From positions 434,001-498,000 of the forward strand of contig JBMOLN010000007.1 in assembly GCA_049325475.1 (NCBI GenBank): a DNA stretch of 64,000 nucleotides. The letters are read 5' to 3'. The notes below the pieces were generated by a model. The model was given only the letters and a program-made list of their open reading frames with translations. It made no database searches and was not told the DNA's origin. The stretch comes from MWCR01 sp049325475. Lineage in GTDB: Bacteria; Patescibacteriota; Patescibacteriia; 2-12-FULL-60-25. Numbering within the stretch: the first letter of the stretch is position 1; each line of letters opens with the position of its first letter. A program made the translations under genes and the position numbers. Positions 16,795 to 25,045 of this stretch are shown here, in pieces.

Positions 16795-16860
16795 AACTTG
16801 ATTTGCAGGATTTCAGGATTAGTCTGATTGCTATCAGGTCTTAAATCACTGCAGGATAAG
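16795..16860. repeat. CAGGATT-type word tract
   Basis: TTGATTTGCAGGATTTCAGG and similar words; relatives at 19226-19262, 20632-20668, 22118-22160 and 27258-27300. No gene seen in 16791-16985. Confidence 0.65.
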
Positions 16861-16915
16861 CCGCTTTTTTAATTTTTTCATTTTGCTGGTTGCTTAGCAT
16901 CGCATTATGCAAGGA

Positions 16916-16944
16916 TTGACATATTTAAATAAACCTGCCACATT
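16916..16944 (+). promoter_or_regulatory. Promoter of the 218-aa unknown gene
   Basis: TTGACA (16916-16921), a 17-base spacer, CACATT (16939-16944) with TGC in front. Confidence 0.65.
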
Positions 16945-16985
16945 GGCATCAGTCCTTTCCAACCAAGAAGTCAGGCAGGTGAAAA

Positions 16986-17642
16986 ATGCGTCAAATCACC
17001 ATCGAACAAATGCATGAGTTTTGGGCCAAGGTTGCCACATGTGCCATTAATGAAGAAAACTTCCGATCTTTTCTTGACGATCCGGAAAGATATCAAAGAA
17101 CTCCCGAAGAAATCGGCCAGCTGATTAAAAGCGGATATTTCAAACAGCCCAAAAAGCAATACTTTCGACCAGTGTTTCGCATTCCAGCGGGTACGGTTTT
17201 CCCAAATTCTGCGACGATCGCCAAAGTCTTTCCTTCCTATAACGGCCCTGACTTAAAATCTCTTTTTATGGAATGCGTTCCCGAATCGCAAACAGCTCTT
17301 GAAGAAATGTGTGATCAACTGGACGGGTGTCTGATTGATTATCCGGATCCTGTCTTCGCTATTTCTGTATTGAAGGACATGAAAGGCCAGAACCTCCGGC
17401 CCGCTACGGGCTTCGAACTGCTGCATTGGCTCTGCCAAGATCCAATGGCAATCAAGGATGTGGAGATTGATCTCAGAACAGTTGTTGCCCTTGGATCGAT
17501 GCTTCAGGATGATTCCGGAGGGCAAGTCATGAGAGTAGATTTTGATGAGAGCAGGATGCCTCAGCAAATAACTTTTATAAATGCGAATAGTATCTTTTCG
17601 CCCGATTGGCGGTTCTTGGCAATCTCTATGTCTATGAGATGA
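16986..17642 (+). CDS. Unknown 218-aa soluble protein
   Basis: No family recognised. The N-terminal 50 residues are helical and charged (MRQITIEQMHEFW). A middle part has VFRIPAGTVFPNSATIAKVF, and the C-terminal part has LLHWLCQDP and TFINANSIFSPDWRFLA. No signal peptide or membrane segment is seen. The ATG at 16986 has AGGTGA at SD distance, a TTGACA promoter at 16916-16944, and a terminator at 17652-17674, so it is one of the stand-alone accessory units typical of this region. It converges with the DHH-family gene. Confidence 0.75.
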   Translation: MRQITIEQMHEFWAKVATCAINEENFRSFLDDPERYQRTPEEIGQLIKSGYFKQPKKQYFRPVFRIPAGTVFPNSATIAKVFPSYNGPDLKSLFMECVPESQTALEEMCDQLDGCLIDYPDPVFAISVLKDMKGQNLRPATGFELLHWLCQDPMAIKDVEIDLRTVVALGSMLQDDSGGQVMRVDFDESRMPQQITFINANSIFSPDWRFLAISMSMR

Positions 17643-17651
17643 CTATAAAAC

Positions 17652-17674
17652 AAGCCCTATAACGGGCTTTATTT
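17652..17674 (+). terminator. Terminator of the 218-aa gene
   Basis: AAGCCC (17652-17657) pairs with GGGCTT (17664-17669), then TATTTT. It may also serve the converging gene. Confidence 0.7.
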
Positions 17675-17696
17675 TAATTCTTTCATTTTTTCATTT

Positions 17697-18830
17697 TTAA
17701 TTTTTCAGTTGCACACGCAACGTCTGCACGGCATGGTCTTTAGCTTCCAGAACAGGCTTGGCGATTGCACCGCTAACTTTTTCTCTGGTTCCATCCAACC
17801 CCAGCGGTCTGCCCAAGGTCCTCGCATCATGCGGAGCTTCGGCAAAAAGCGCGGTCCGGGTCGTATTCTCATCATGCTCAACAAAAATCGCAATCAATTT
17901 TGCATTTGGTGCGTAAGCAATCAATTCACTAACCAATTCGTCCAGCTTGGCTTCAGTCGTGCCCGTCTCCAAAATATCCTGCCTGGTCAAAGTGGTCCAA
18001 ACCATTTCCAAATCAGCATCCTGCTCCAATCTCGTCAGCGCCCGTCCCCAAAGCTTGAGCGTATTCACATTTCTTGTGCGCCAAAGCTGCTGTACAACAG
18101 CCCCTCTATCCGCCCCCAGCGAGATTAGCTTGGCGGCACGTTCCAAAGTCTTCGGAGTCACGGTCGGGGCTTTAAATGATTGCGTATTATAGATCATTCC
18201 GGCGAGCAAAGATGTTGCAATCCCTTTATCGATCTTCTGCTCATTCCAATGATCCATCCAGCCATGTACAACCTCGGCAACAGAACCGGCCGTCAAGTCA
18301 ACCAGATTGATCGGCGCCCAATGCTCATTTTTTGCTTTATGGTCAATATTGATTACAGGCACTCGATAAATAAAATCAGCATGATTATGAAAGGCTTTGC
18401 CCAATAACTGTCTATCCGCAAAATCAATGGCAATGACTAAATCATATCTGTCCTCGCCAGGATGCAAACTCACATCATTTTGTGTCCATTCGCCTGATTT
18501 CGGAGTTAGAACAATTTCCAGTTTTCCATCCTTAACATCGTAAGCAAATTCATGAATCGGCGCTTGATTTACATCGATGGCAATTCTGAAATCCCGCGTA
18601 CCGGCCAGCTCGTGTAAAATTTTATTTTTATGATTTACAAAATCGGGAATCTTTTCATGATTGATTTTTGGCACATAAGCATCCGAATTATTACCATGGG
18701 AATTTAAGTAACTTAAAAGCGCCGCCGCAGAACATACGGCATCATGCGAAGGATTTTCCGGTGCAACAACAAGCGTGCGCTTGGCGCGTTTAACCGCTTC
18801 GGTTGCATTTTTAAATTCATCAGTTGGCAT
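17697..18830 (-). CDS. DHH-family phosphoesterase with altered motifs (NrnA-like)
   Basis: The 377-aa protein has the layout of DHH phosphoesterases, which cleave short oligonucleotides or cyclic dinucleotides with Mn2+. Motifs in order: NPSHDAVCSAAALL, VIAIDFADR, VINIDHKAKNEHW and GMIYNTQSFK. Several catalytic positions differ from the family: the DHH itself reads DHK, and the Asp usual in the GIxxDTGxF motif is Asn. Activity may be lost or changed. No DHHA1 signature of GG(H) type was recognised near the C-terminus. A TTGACA-17-TAAATT promoter lies at 18877-18905 on the complement; there is no SD sequence. Confidence 0.85.
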   Translation of the reverse strand: MPTDEFKNATEAVKRAKRTLVVAPENPSHDAVCSAAALLSYLNSHGNNSDAYVPKINHEKIPDFVNHKNKILHELAGTRDFRIAIDVNQAPIHEFAYDVKDGKLEIVLTPKSGEWTQNDVSLHPGEDRYDLVIAIDFADRQLLGKAFHNHADFIYRVPVINIDHKAKNEHWAPINLVDLTAGSVAEVVHGWMDHWNEQKIDKGIATSLLAGMIYNTQSFKAPTVTPKTLERAAKLISLGADRGAVVQQLWRTRNVNTLKLWGRALTRLEQDADLEMVWTTLTRQDILETGTTEAKLDELVSELIAYAPNAKLIAIFVEHDENTTRTALFAEAPHDARTLGRPLGLDGTREKVSGAIAKPVLEAKDHAVQTLRVQLKN

Positions 18831-18876
18831 GAGGCGTTTAAACCTTAGGACATGAGGGGTCGCTAGGGAATGGGAT

Positions 18877-18905
18877 AATTTACCCCTTTTTTAAAATACT
18901 GTCAA
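18877..18905 (-). promoter_or_regulatory. Promoter of the DHH-family gene
   Basis: On the complement, TTGACA (18900-18905), a 17-base spacer, TAAATT (18877-18882). Confidence 0.75.
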
Positions 18906-18974
18906 TGCTCTGACATGTTTATAGATCTTTGTCTTTATTTAGCTAAGATTCTTCCCGGAACCCGTCATAAACCC

Positions 18975-19003
18975 TTGACAGAAATCAAAAATTATGATTA
19001 GAT
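18975..19003 (+). promoter_or_regulatory. Promoter of tRNA-Leu(TAA)
   Basis: TTGACA (18975-18980), a 17-base spacer, TTAGAT (18998-19003) with TGA in front. The start would be about 40 bases before the tRNA. Confidence 0.75.
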
Positions 19004-19014
19004 GGAAATCATCA

Positions 19015-19052
19015 GCTCCCGGCTATCAGCTGAAAGCTAAGAGCTAATAGCT
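19015..19052. repeat. GCTATCAGCTGAAAGC-type word tract
   Basis: Same family as 16099-16140; it lies in the leader of the tRNA-Leu transcript. Confidence 0.7.
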
Positions 19053-19135
19053 GGCCTCTTGGTGAAATGGCAGACACGGCGGGCTTAAAACCTGCTGCCC
19101 TGCGGGGCGTATGGGTTCGAATCCCATAGGGGCTA
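19053..19135 (+). tRNA. tRNA-Leu (anticodon TAA)
   Basis: Acceptor GGCCTCT/AGGGGCT with two G-U pairs, anticodon stem GCGGG/CCTGC around CTTAAAA (U33, TAA), a long class II variable arm (TGCCCTGCGGGGCGT), T-stem ATGGG/CCCAT with TTCGAAT. CCA is not encoded (ACTA follows). It reads UUA and UUG. Confidence 0.94.
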
Positions 19136-19212
19136 CTAGCTTGCTTGGCTCGTTCCTTATTATAAATTTGAATGTCCGTTTCTCAAGCGCCCCTCTTCCA
19201 CTAACAATGGTT

Positions 19213-19392
19213 GCGGGGCTTTTAAATTTGACCAGGATTAACATGATTTTCAAAAATTTATCAGGATTATTATTTTACTGCTGTCAGCATCCCTCTCCTG
19301 CCCTGTGCCACGAAGCTTTAGGCGAAGTGGTAAAGCGGGAGAGGGATTGTAGAGTGAGGGACATTGACAAACCCCTTAAAATCCACTACCAT
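19213..19392 (+). repeat. 180-bp direct repeat with promoter, copy 1
   Basis: Nearly identical to 20619-20798: the first 164 bases differ at one position, and the last part, which contains the promoter, differs at a few. The unit includes a GGATTAACATG word tract, the CCACGAAGCTTTA hairpin block and the TTGACA promoter. Confidence 0.9.
19364..19392 (+). promoter_or_regulatory. Promoter of the 392-aa unknown gene
   Basis: TTGACA (19364-19369), a 17-base spacer, TACCAT (19387-19392); it is the end of the duplicated 180-bp module. Confidence 0.75.
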
Positions 19393-19424
19393 CACCAATC
19401 GGCCTTTGACAATAGGAGTTGGCC

Positions 19425-20600
19425 ATGAAACAAGTCCAACGCTTGGAACAACTGCTTCGGCTTTGGGAAGATATCACTTTTCTTCTTAGTATCAATTATC
19501 GTATACATGCTCTATCGAAACAGCAATTTGCTTATCAGGCATTTTCCAGTTTGCGGACATGGCCAAGATTGCGTCAGGTTCTCTTGGATTCCATCACAAA
19601 CCCCATGACTCACGATGAATTTGTCCGCAGATTTGTTCCGCCTCTGTGGACCAATGATTTGTATTATGGTTTCGATCAAACGCCCTATATCATCTATCAA
19701 TGGACGAGGTACTCACGCAGGGTCTATGCAATTTCAAGTGAGTTGCAGTGGCTGTTGGAAAATACTTCAGTGGAGCGGGTTGGTATTGAGGATTTATTTT
19801 TTCCGTTTAGAGCCCTTGCTCTTACTTTGGAAAAACCACTGGAAGATGAGCATGGCAATATTTATGACTGTATCACAATAAATTTTGATGACGGCATCTA
19901 TAGAAATTCCGGGTCATTTCCCGGCAGTGAATTTATTTGGATTGATCTTCATAACCAGAAACTTCGTGAATATTGCGCACTCGGTCAAGAGGCTAAAATA
20001 GGAATAGAAGTCATGTTAAAGAATTTGGATTACTCAGGCTTAAACAAAGTTTTTGACAAAGAGGTGACAGCTTTAAAGGCGATACATCCCAGCAGTATGA
20101 GATTTGACATCGGCCCGGAAACCACGCTTTCAGCACTTGAAAAAATGGGCAGAGAAGGCAATGCTGTCAGATTCGTTGATAACAAATTCCAAAATGTAAC
20201 CGATCATAATTATCAAGTTGTCTTGAAGGCTTTAAGAATCGTCATCGGCCTCTGCCTCTATCTCAAAGCTCTTCCACCCAATAATACAATCGTTGGTCCG
20301 TGGGCCAAGCTCCACAAAAAGCACCGCATGCATGCCAAGGCCGTAATCAGCGAAGCCGAAGTCTGCCTCGTGGGCAATGAAGGGGTACTGACTCCGGATG
20401 AACGCATCATCATGCGTTCTGAAGATACGGAAACAAGTTACGAACTTTCTCCGCACTTCCGCGCCGGCTATTGGCGCCGCGCTCCGGGCAAAGGTAACGA
20501 TCCCGAAGCCCCCAAGATCGTCCAAGTCCGCCCCACTATTGTCCGCCGCGACCGCTTGGTCCAAGGCTCTCTGCCTGTGGGTACAATGCAAAAAGACTAA
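19425..20600 (+). CDS. Unknown protein of about 392 aa with C-terminal HFRAGYWR motif
   Basis: Function unknown. The N-terminal 90 residues are helical, followed by a mixed region with FPFRALALTLE and a Gly/Ser-rich loop. The C-terminal 50 residues contain LSPHFRAGYWRRAPGKG and IVQVRPTIVRRD. A C-terminal R-x-G-[HY]-W-R followed by a V-x-P-x-x-V strand is what I recall from uncharacterised proteins related to the anti-CRISPR AcrVA2. That resemblance is weak and short and gives no function. TAGGAG seven bases upstream sets the ATG at 19425. The promoter lies in the duplicated module. Confidence 0.75.
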   Translation: MKQVQRLEQLLRLWEDITFLLSINYRIHALSKQQFAYQAFSSLRTWPRLRQVLLDSITNPMTHDEFVRRFVPPLWTNDLYYGFDQTPYIIYQWTRYSRRVYAISSELQWLLENTSVERVGIEDLFFPFRALALTLEKPLEDEHGNIYDCITINFDDGIYRNSGSFPGSEFIWIDLHNQKLREYCALGQEAKIGIEVMLKNLDYSGLNKVFDKEVTALKAIHPSSMRFDIGPETTLSALEKMGREGNAVRFVDNKFQNVTDHNYQVVLKALRIVIGLCLYLKALPPNNTIVGPWAKLHKKHRMHAKAVISEAEVCLVGNEGVLTPDERIIMRSEDTETSYELSPHFRAGYWRRAPGKGNDPEAPKIVQVRPTIVRRDRLVQGSLPVGTMQKD

Positions 20601-20618
20601 AATCACCCTCGCAACTCT

Positions 20619-20798
20619 GCGGGGCTTTTAAATTTGACCAGGATTAACATGATTTTCAAAAATTTATCAGGATTATTATTTTACTGCTGTCAGCATCCCT
20701 CTCCTGCCCTGTGCCACGAAGCTTTATGCGAAGTGGTAAAGCGGGAGAGGGATTGTAGAGTGAGGGACATTGACAAACCCGTCAAAATCAACTATCAT
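20619..20798 (+). repeat. 180-bp direct repeat with promoter, copy 2
   Basis: Second copy of the module at 19213-19392, here in front of an unrelated gene. Confidence 0.9.
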
Positions 20799-20836
20799 TT
20801 TCAATCGAACTTTCTTCATAAATCATGTGCTACAAT
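20770..20836 (+). promoter_or_regulatory. Two promoters of the 127-aa unknown gene
   Basis: TTGACA (20770-20775) with TATCAT (20793-20798) at 17 bases comes from the repeated module. A second, extended -10 (TGC-TACAAT, 20828-20836) lies between it and the SD sequence. Confidence 0.7.
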
Positions 20837-20856
20837 AATTGCGAAAGGAGGGAAAG

Positions 20857-21240
20857 ATGGAATTTGAATGCCATATGGGCAACATTCGGATTCCCTGCAC
20901 CTTGAATCAGGCCTTGGCGCTGCTCCTGCAAAAAGGTCTGCCAAAAATCGACAACAAACATTCAACGGTCGGCAAGCTCGTTTTTATTACGCATATACCT
21001 TTATCCATCCACGGATATTCCTGGGCACTGGCCCATATCCGCGATGAAATCGCTGAATTACGCAAGGTTAATCCGGTCAATGGATCCATCTACACACGCT
21101 GGATCGCTCTCATGGATGTTCCGCGCGATTGTGCGGATTTGTGTCGGAAGCTCTCCAGCGATGATCTCAACGTAATCTGGCAGATGGCTTTGGAGCAAAA
21201 AGCTCCGCTGACCGTCCTTATCAAAATGTTCGCTTCCTAG
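20857..21240 (+). CDS. Unknown 127-aa protein
   Basis: No family recognised. It is compact and soluble, with an N-terminal strand region (MEFECHMGNIRIPCTLNQAL) and a Trp-containing helical C-terminus. The SD sequence AAAGGAGGG fixes the ATG at 20857. It shares the 180-bp promoter module with the preceding unknown gene although the proteins are not similar, and has its own strong terminator at 21246-21269. The two may be expressed under the same conditions; this is inference from the shared promoter. Confidence 0.75.
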   Translation: MEFECHMGNIRIPCTLNQALALLLQKGLPKIDNKHSTVGKLVFITHIPLSIHGYSWALAHIRDEIAELRKVNPVNGSIYTRWIALMDVPRDCADLCRKLSSDDLNVIWQMALEQKAPLTVLIKMFAS

Positions 21241-21245
21241 CTCCC

Positions 21246-21269
21246 GCCTCTTGACAAAGAGGCTTTTTT
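21246..21269 (+). terminator. Terminator of the 127-aa gene
   Basis: GCCTCT (21246-21251) pairs with AGAGGC (21258-21263), then TTTTTT. Confidence 0.88.
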
Positions 21270-21300
21270 GTATAAGCTGTAATCACAGGAGGTTAGAGTC

Positions 21301-22092
21301 ATGCCCGTTCCGCTCATCGGCAAAAGAAAATACGAAAACAATCCCGAAGTCGTCCGACCGCAGGTTTTTCATGAGCATATGCGATCACTGGGAAAGGGCG
21401 CTGACATTGATGGGGCAAAATGTGCTGTGATATATTTTGATGGGAGCCTGCATGAACACATCATGCGATGCTATTCGGTGCAAAATACCGGTTTCAGATC
21501 CCTGAGCATGGTAAATATCAATGACCGTAAAATCGTATTATGCAAAAGTCCGATCGGCGCCCCGGCCGCTGTAGTCAATCTGGAGGAGTTGATTGCTTTG
21601 GGAGTATGCAATTTCATTTCCGTGGGTACGGCCGGATTTTTGCAGAAAAAAATCTTGCCTGCATCCATTGTGCTCTGCATCGGGGCGTTTCGGGACGAGG
21701 GAACGTCTTGGCACTATTTGCCCGATACTAAAGCCCGCGTTTGCAAAGGCGTAATCCATGCATCCGCGCCCATGTTAAACCGGATCAGGAGCAAATTGAA
21801 GAAATGTGAACTGCCCTTCGTTACAGGTTTGAGTTGGACGACGGACGCGCCTTATCGTGAAAATGCAAAGGATATTGCATTTTATCGTCGCAAAAAAGCT
21901 GTGACGGTCGAGATGGAGGCTTCGGCGTTGATAGCGGTATCACGATACCGCGGCGTCAATTTAGCATCCGCCTTTGTCGCCAGCGATTTACTCGCCGAAA
22001 CAAACTGGCAACCTTTGTTTCATCACGATGATCTACAGCCAAATCTTTGGAAATTATTTCAGATTTCCTTGGAAGTTTTATCCGCTTCCTAG
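21301..22092 (+). CDS. Nucleoside phosphorylase family protein (uridine/purine type)
   Basis: The protein (263 aa) belongs to the PNP/UDP phosphorylase superfamily that splits nucleosides with phosphate for base salvage. Seen: SVGTAGFLQKKILPASIVL, matching the family strand with GxAG and the DIV region, and VEMEASALIAVSRYRG, the signature that places ribose- and base-contacting Glu/Met residues; VASDL supplies the late Asp. An N-terminal extension of about 50 residues precedes the core. Substrate cannot be fixed from motifs. AGGAGG 9 bases before the ATG and a terminator at 22093-22116 frame it as a single-gene unit. Confidence 0.88.
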   Translation: MPVPLIGKRKYENNPEVVRPQVFHEHMRSLGKGADIDGAKCAVIYFDGSLHEHIMRCYSVQNTGFRSLSMVNINDRKIVLCKSPIGAPAAVVNLEELIALGVCNFISVGTAGFLQKKILPASIVLCIGAFRDEGTSWHYLPDTKARVCKGVIHASAPMLNRIRSKLKKCELPFVTGLSWTTDAPYRENAKDIAFYRRKKAVTVEMEASALIAVSRYRGVNLASAFVASDLLAETNWQPLFHHDDLQPNLWKLFQISLEVLSAS

Positions 22093-22116
22093 CTCCCGCT
22101 TCTCGGGAGTTCTTTT
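22093..22116 (+). terminator. Terminator of the phosphorylase gene
   Basis: CTCCCG (22093-22098) pairs with CGGGAG (22104-22109), then TTCTTTT. Confidence 0.78.
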
Positions 22117-22237
22117 ATAACTTGATTTGCAGGATTTGCAGGATATTCCTTGATTGCAATCAAGTATTATCTTGTAAATCTTGCGCATCCTGCTCTTCTT
22201 GCGAAAATGCCTCTATTCCCGTAATATTCAATCCATT

Positions 22238-24916
22238 ATGGACTTCAAAGATTTACCTAAAGCCTACGAGGCTAAAGACGTGGAAGACGGTATTTATAAA
22301 CGCTGGGAAGAATCCGGCTTTTTCAATCCCGATAAATTGCCCGAGCGCAATCAAAACGGCGCGCCTTATTGTATTTCCATGCCGCCGCCGAATGTGACGG
22401 GCGTTTTGCATTTGGGCCATGCATTTGAAAACGCACTCATGGATACCATGATACGTTTTCAGAGAATGCATGGTAAAAAAGCGGTCATCATCCCCGGCAC
22501 AGATCATGCGGCTATTGCCACACAAGCCAAGGTTGAAAAGATGTTAATGGACGAGGGCATGAAATATCCTCGAGAAGAGTTGGGTCGTGAAAAATTAGTG
22601 GAAAGAATTCGTGAATTCGCCGAAGAGTCTAAAGCTACAATGATTAATCAAATCCGTAAAGTTGGAACCAGCTGTGATTGGTCGCGCTTGGCATACACAT
22701 TTGATGAAGAGCGCAACGTAGCAGTCAATGAAATGTTCAGGAGAATGTATGAAGACGGCCTCATCTACCGCGGCTATCGCGTTGTCAACTGGACTGTTAA
22801 AGGCCAATCAACCTGCTCGGATGATGAAATTGAATATGTTGACCGCAAGGCCAAGCTCTATACATTTAAATACGGTAAAGATTTTCCTCTCTCAATCGCA
22901 ACAACCAGACCTGAAACCAAATTGGGAGACACGGCTGTGGCAGTCAATCCCACTGATGAAAGATACAAACAGTATATCGGACAAACCATCACTGTCGATG
23001 TTGGCGCCGCCAAACCATTGGAACTCAAAGTCATCGCTGACGATGAGGTGGATCCCAAATTCGGCACGGGTGCTGTTGGCGTTACGCCGGCACACTCGCC
23101 GGTTGATTTTGCCATGTATGAAAAGCAAAAAGCTAAAAATGATCCCATCAAAATTATCCCCGTGATCGGCGAAGACGGCAAGATGACTGCAGAAGCAGGG
23201 AGTGCTTATGCCGGATTATCGGTTGAGGAAGCTCGTGAGAAATTTGTTCAATATCTCAAAGACAACGATCTACTCATTAAAGAAGAAGAAATTGATCAAA
23301 GCGTAGGCACATCAGATCGTTACAAAGATGTAATCGAAGTCATCCCCAAAACTCAATGGTGGCTTGATGTTTCCAAAGAAATTCCCGGACGTGGTAAAAG
23401 CTTGCGCGATTTGATGCGTGAAGCCGTCACAACGGGTCTGGATGGCGACGCACATAAAAAAGTCACAATCACACCGGAAAGAATAAACAAGGAATATCTG
23501 GACCGCGTCGATAATCTCCGTGACTGGTGTCTCTCGCGTCAAATTTGGTGGGGGCATCGGATTCCGATGTGGTACAAAGGTGAAGAAACAAAATTCAGTG
23601 TTGAATCACCGGGCGAGGGCTGGGAGCAAGATCCGGACACGCTCGACACCTGGTTCTCATCAGGATCTTGGACTTTTTCTTCACTGGGCTGGCCTAATGA
23701 AACAGAAGATTTAAAAATCTATCATCCAACGGCTTGGATGCAGATGGGTTACGAAATCCGGTATCTATGGCTAATGAGAATGGTGTTGATGAGTACATAT
23801 CTTTTTAACGACATTCCGTTTTACGATTGCTACATCCATGGTATTTTGCGAGACAAAGATGGCAAGAAATTTTCCAAGTCATCCGGAAATGGTATTGATC
23901 CCATAGAAGTTGTTGATCAATACGGATCGGACGCTCTCAGAATCAGCTTGCTCTTTGGCATCTCGCCAGGAAACGATTCACGCTTTTATGATGAAAAGAT
24001 TGAAAGCGGCCGCAACTTTGCCAACAAACTTTGGAACATCTCCCGCTATATTTTAACGAACATAGAACCTGGAACATGGAACATGGATTTATCCGAAAGC
24101 GAAGTTCTAAGTTCCAAGTTCCAAGTTCAATCATTGGCTGATCAATGGATTCTTGCTCGTCTCGAAGAGGTCGTCTCATCTGTCACTCATAAACTCGAGA
24201 CCTACCAATTCTCCCAGGCCGGCGAAGAGCTCCGTGATTTCACGTGGAGCGATCTCGCCGATTGGTATCTGGAGATTGCCAAAGTCGAAAAAGACAAATC
24301 CGGCATCCTCCTACACATCTTAAAAACCCTGCTGAAGCTTTGGCATCCCTTCATGCCCTTTGTTACAGAATATATTTGGAGTCAATTTAACCAAGACCAA
24401 CTAATCGTCGCCCCCTGGCCAACTGTGTCGGACTCCGGACTCCGGACTCCGGACTCAAGCGCGAGCTTCGAAACTCTCCGCACTCTGATCACCGATCTCC
24501 GCCGGCTGCGTTCCGAGCAAAACATCGAGCCTGCCAAGAAGGTTGAATTCGCAATCACAGCCGATCCGGGTCAGCGCGAGCTTATAGAGCAAAACCTCGA
24601 GGTTATCAAAGCGCTTTCACGCGCCGAGTCAATCGCGATCGCTGACACAATCGCCGAAGGCTGGGTCACCGATGTTTCCGGCTCCATGACAATCGGCCTC
24701 AACCTCGCCGGCACCATCAACGTGGAAGCTGAAAGGTCCAAACTCCAAAAAGAAATCGCCGAGCTAACGCCATATATCGCAACAACAGAGGCAAAGCTCG
24801 CAAACGCAGAGTTTACATCCAAAGCCCCGGAACATGTCGTCAACGGCATGAAAGAAAAACTCAAGGAAGCCAAAACCAAACACCAAGCTTTAACTGAAAG
24901 ACTAAATACATTATAA
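22238..24916 (+). CDS. valS: Valyl-tRNA synthetase
   Basis: Class I aminoacyl-tRNA synthetase charging tRNA-Val; two tRNA-Val genes are in this window. Signatures: PPPNVTGVLHLGHAFEN (HIGH-type), an editing domain between about 190 and 340, GKKFSKSSGNGIDP (KMSKS-type), and a C-terminal coiled-coil arm (LAGTINVEAERSKLQKEI). The length of 892 aa is normal. ATG 22238 starts the family-like MDFKDLPKAYEAKDVE; an upstream in-frame ATG adds unlikely sequence. Two variable loops carry repeat-like DNA in frame: 24061-24135 (GGAACATGGAACATGG, TTCCAAGTTCCAAG) and 24429-24460 (repeats of GGACTCC). No SD sequence. Confidence 0.97.
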   Translation: MDFKDLPKAYEAKDVEDGIYKRWEESGFFNPDKLPERNQNGAPYCISMPPPNVTGVLHLGHAFENALMDTMIRFQRMHGKKAVIIPGTDHAAIATQAKVEKMLMDEGMKYPREELGREKLVERIREFAEESKATMINQIRKVGTSCDWSRLAYTFDEERNVAVNEMFRRMYEDGLIYRGYRVVNWTVKGQSTCSDDEIEYVDRKAKLYTFKYGKDFPLSIATTRPETKLGDTAVAVNPTDERYKQYIGQTITVDVGAAKPLELKVIADDEVDPKFGTGAVGVTPAHSPVDFAMYEKQKAKNDPIKIIPVIGEDGKMTAEAGSAYAGLSVEEAREKFVQYLKDNDLLIKEEEIDQSVGTSDRYKDVIEVIPKTQWWLDVSKEIPGRGKSLRDLMREAVTTGLDGDAHKKVTITPERINKEYLDRVDNLRDWCLSRQIWWGHRIPMWYKGEETKFSVESPGEGWEQDPDTLDTWFSSGSWTFSSLGWPNETEDLKIYHPTAWMQMGYEIRYLWLMRMVLMSTYLFNDIPFYDCYIHGILRDKDGKKFSKSSGNGIDPIEVVDQYGSDALRISLLFGISPGNDSRFYDEKIESGRNFANKLWNISRYILTNIEPGTWNMDLSESEVLSSKFQVQSLADQWILARLEEVVSSVTHKLETYQFSQAGEELRDFTWSDLADWYLEIAKVEKDKSGILLHILKTLLKLWHPFMPFVTEYIWSQFNQDQLIVAPWPTVSDSGLRTPDSSASFETLRTLITDLRRLRSEQNIEPAKKVEFAITADPGQRELIEQNLEVIKALSRAESIAIADTIAEGWVTDVSGSMTIGLNLAGTINVEAERSKLQKEIAELTPYIATTEAKLANAEFTSKAPEHVVNGMKEKLKEAKTKHQALTERLNTL
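24061..24135. repeat. Word-like repeat inside valS
   Basis: GGAACATGGAACATGG and AGTTCCAAGTTCCAAG match the intergenic tract at 39278-39315 and encode a loop just before the anticodon-binding domain (SLADQWILARL). Confidence 0.8.
24429..24460. repeat. GGACTCC tandem repeat inside valS
   Basis: About four units of CGGACTC; they encode SDSGLRTPDSS in a loop after APWPTV. Confidence 0.75.
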
Positions 24917-24934
24917 TCGTAATACTCATCGAAA

Positions 24935-25011
24935 CCCGAATTTCGAACCTCGAACCACGATTTTCGTCTAAAACAATGTTATTGGACGAAGTACGACGTA
25001 CGATGTACGAA
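24935..25011. repeat. Word-like tracts between valS and the secreted protein gene
   Basis: AATTTCGAACCTCGAACCACG and TACGACGTACGATGTACG words, shared with 7431-7552 and 8187-8237. Confidence 0.7.
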
Positions 25012-25045
25012 AATTCATCCTTTCATTCTTTAATTATTTTGTCCT

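Noticed and set aside
22181..22238. Upstream start for valS
   Set aside because: The added residues are unlike ValRS and derive from spacer sequence; MDFKDLPKAYE is the family-like start.
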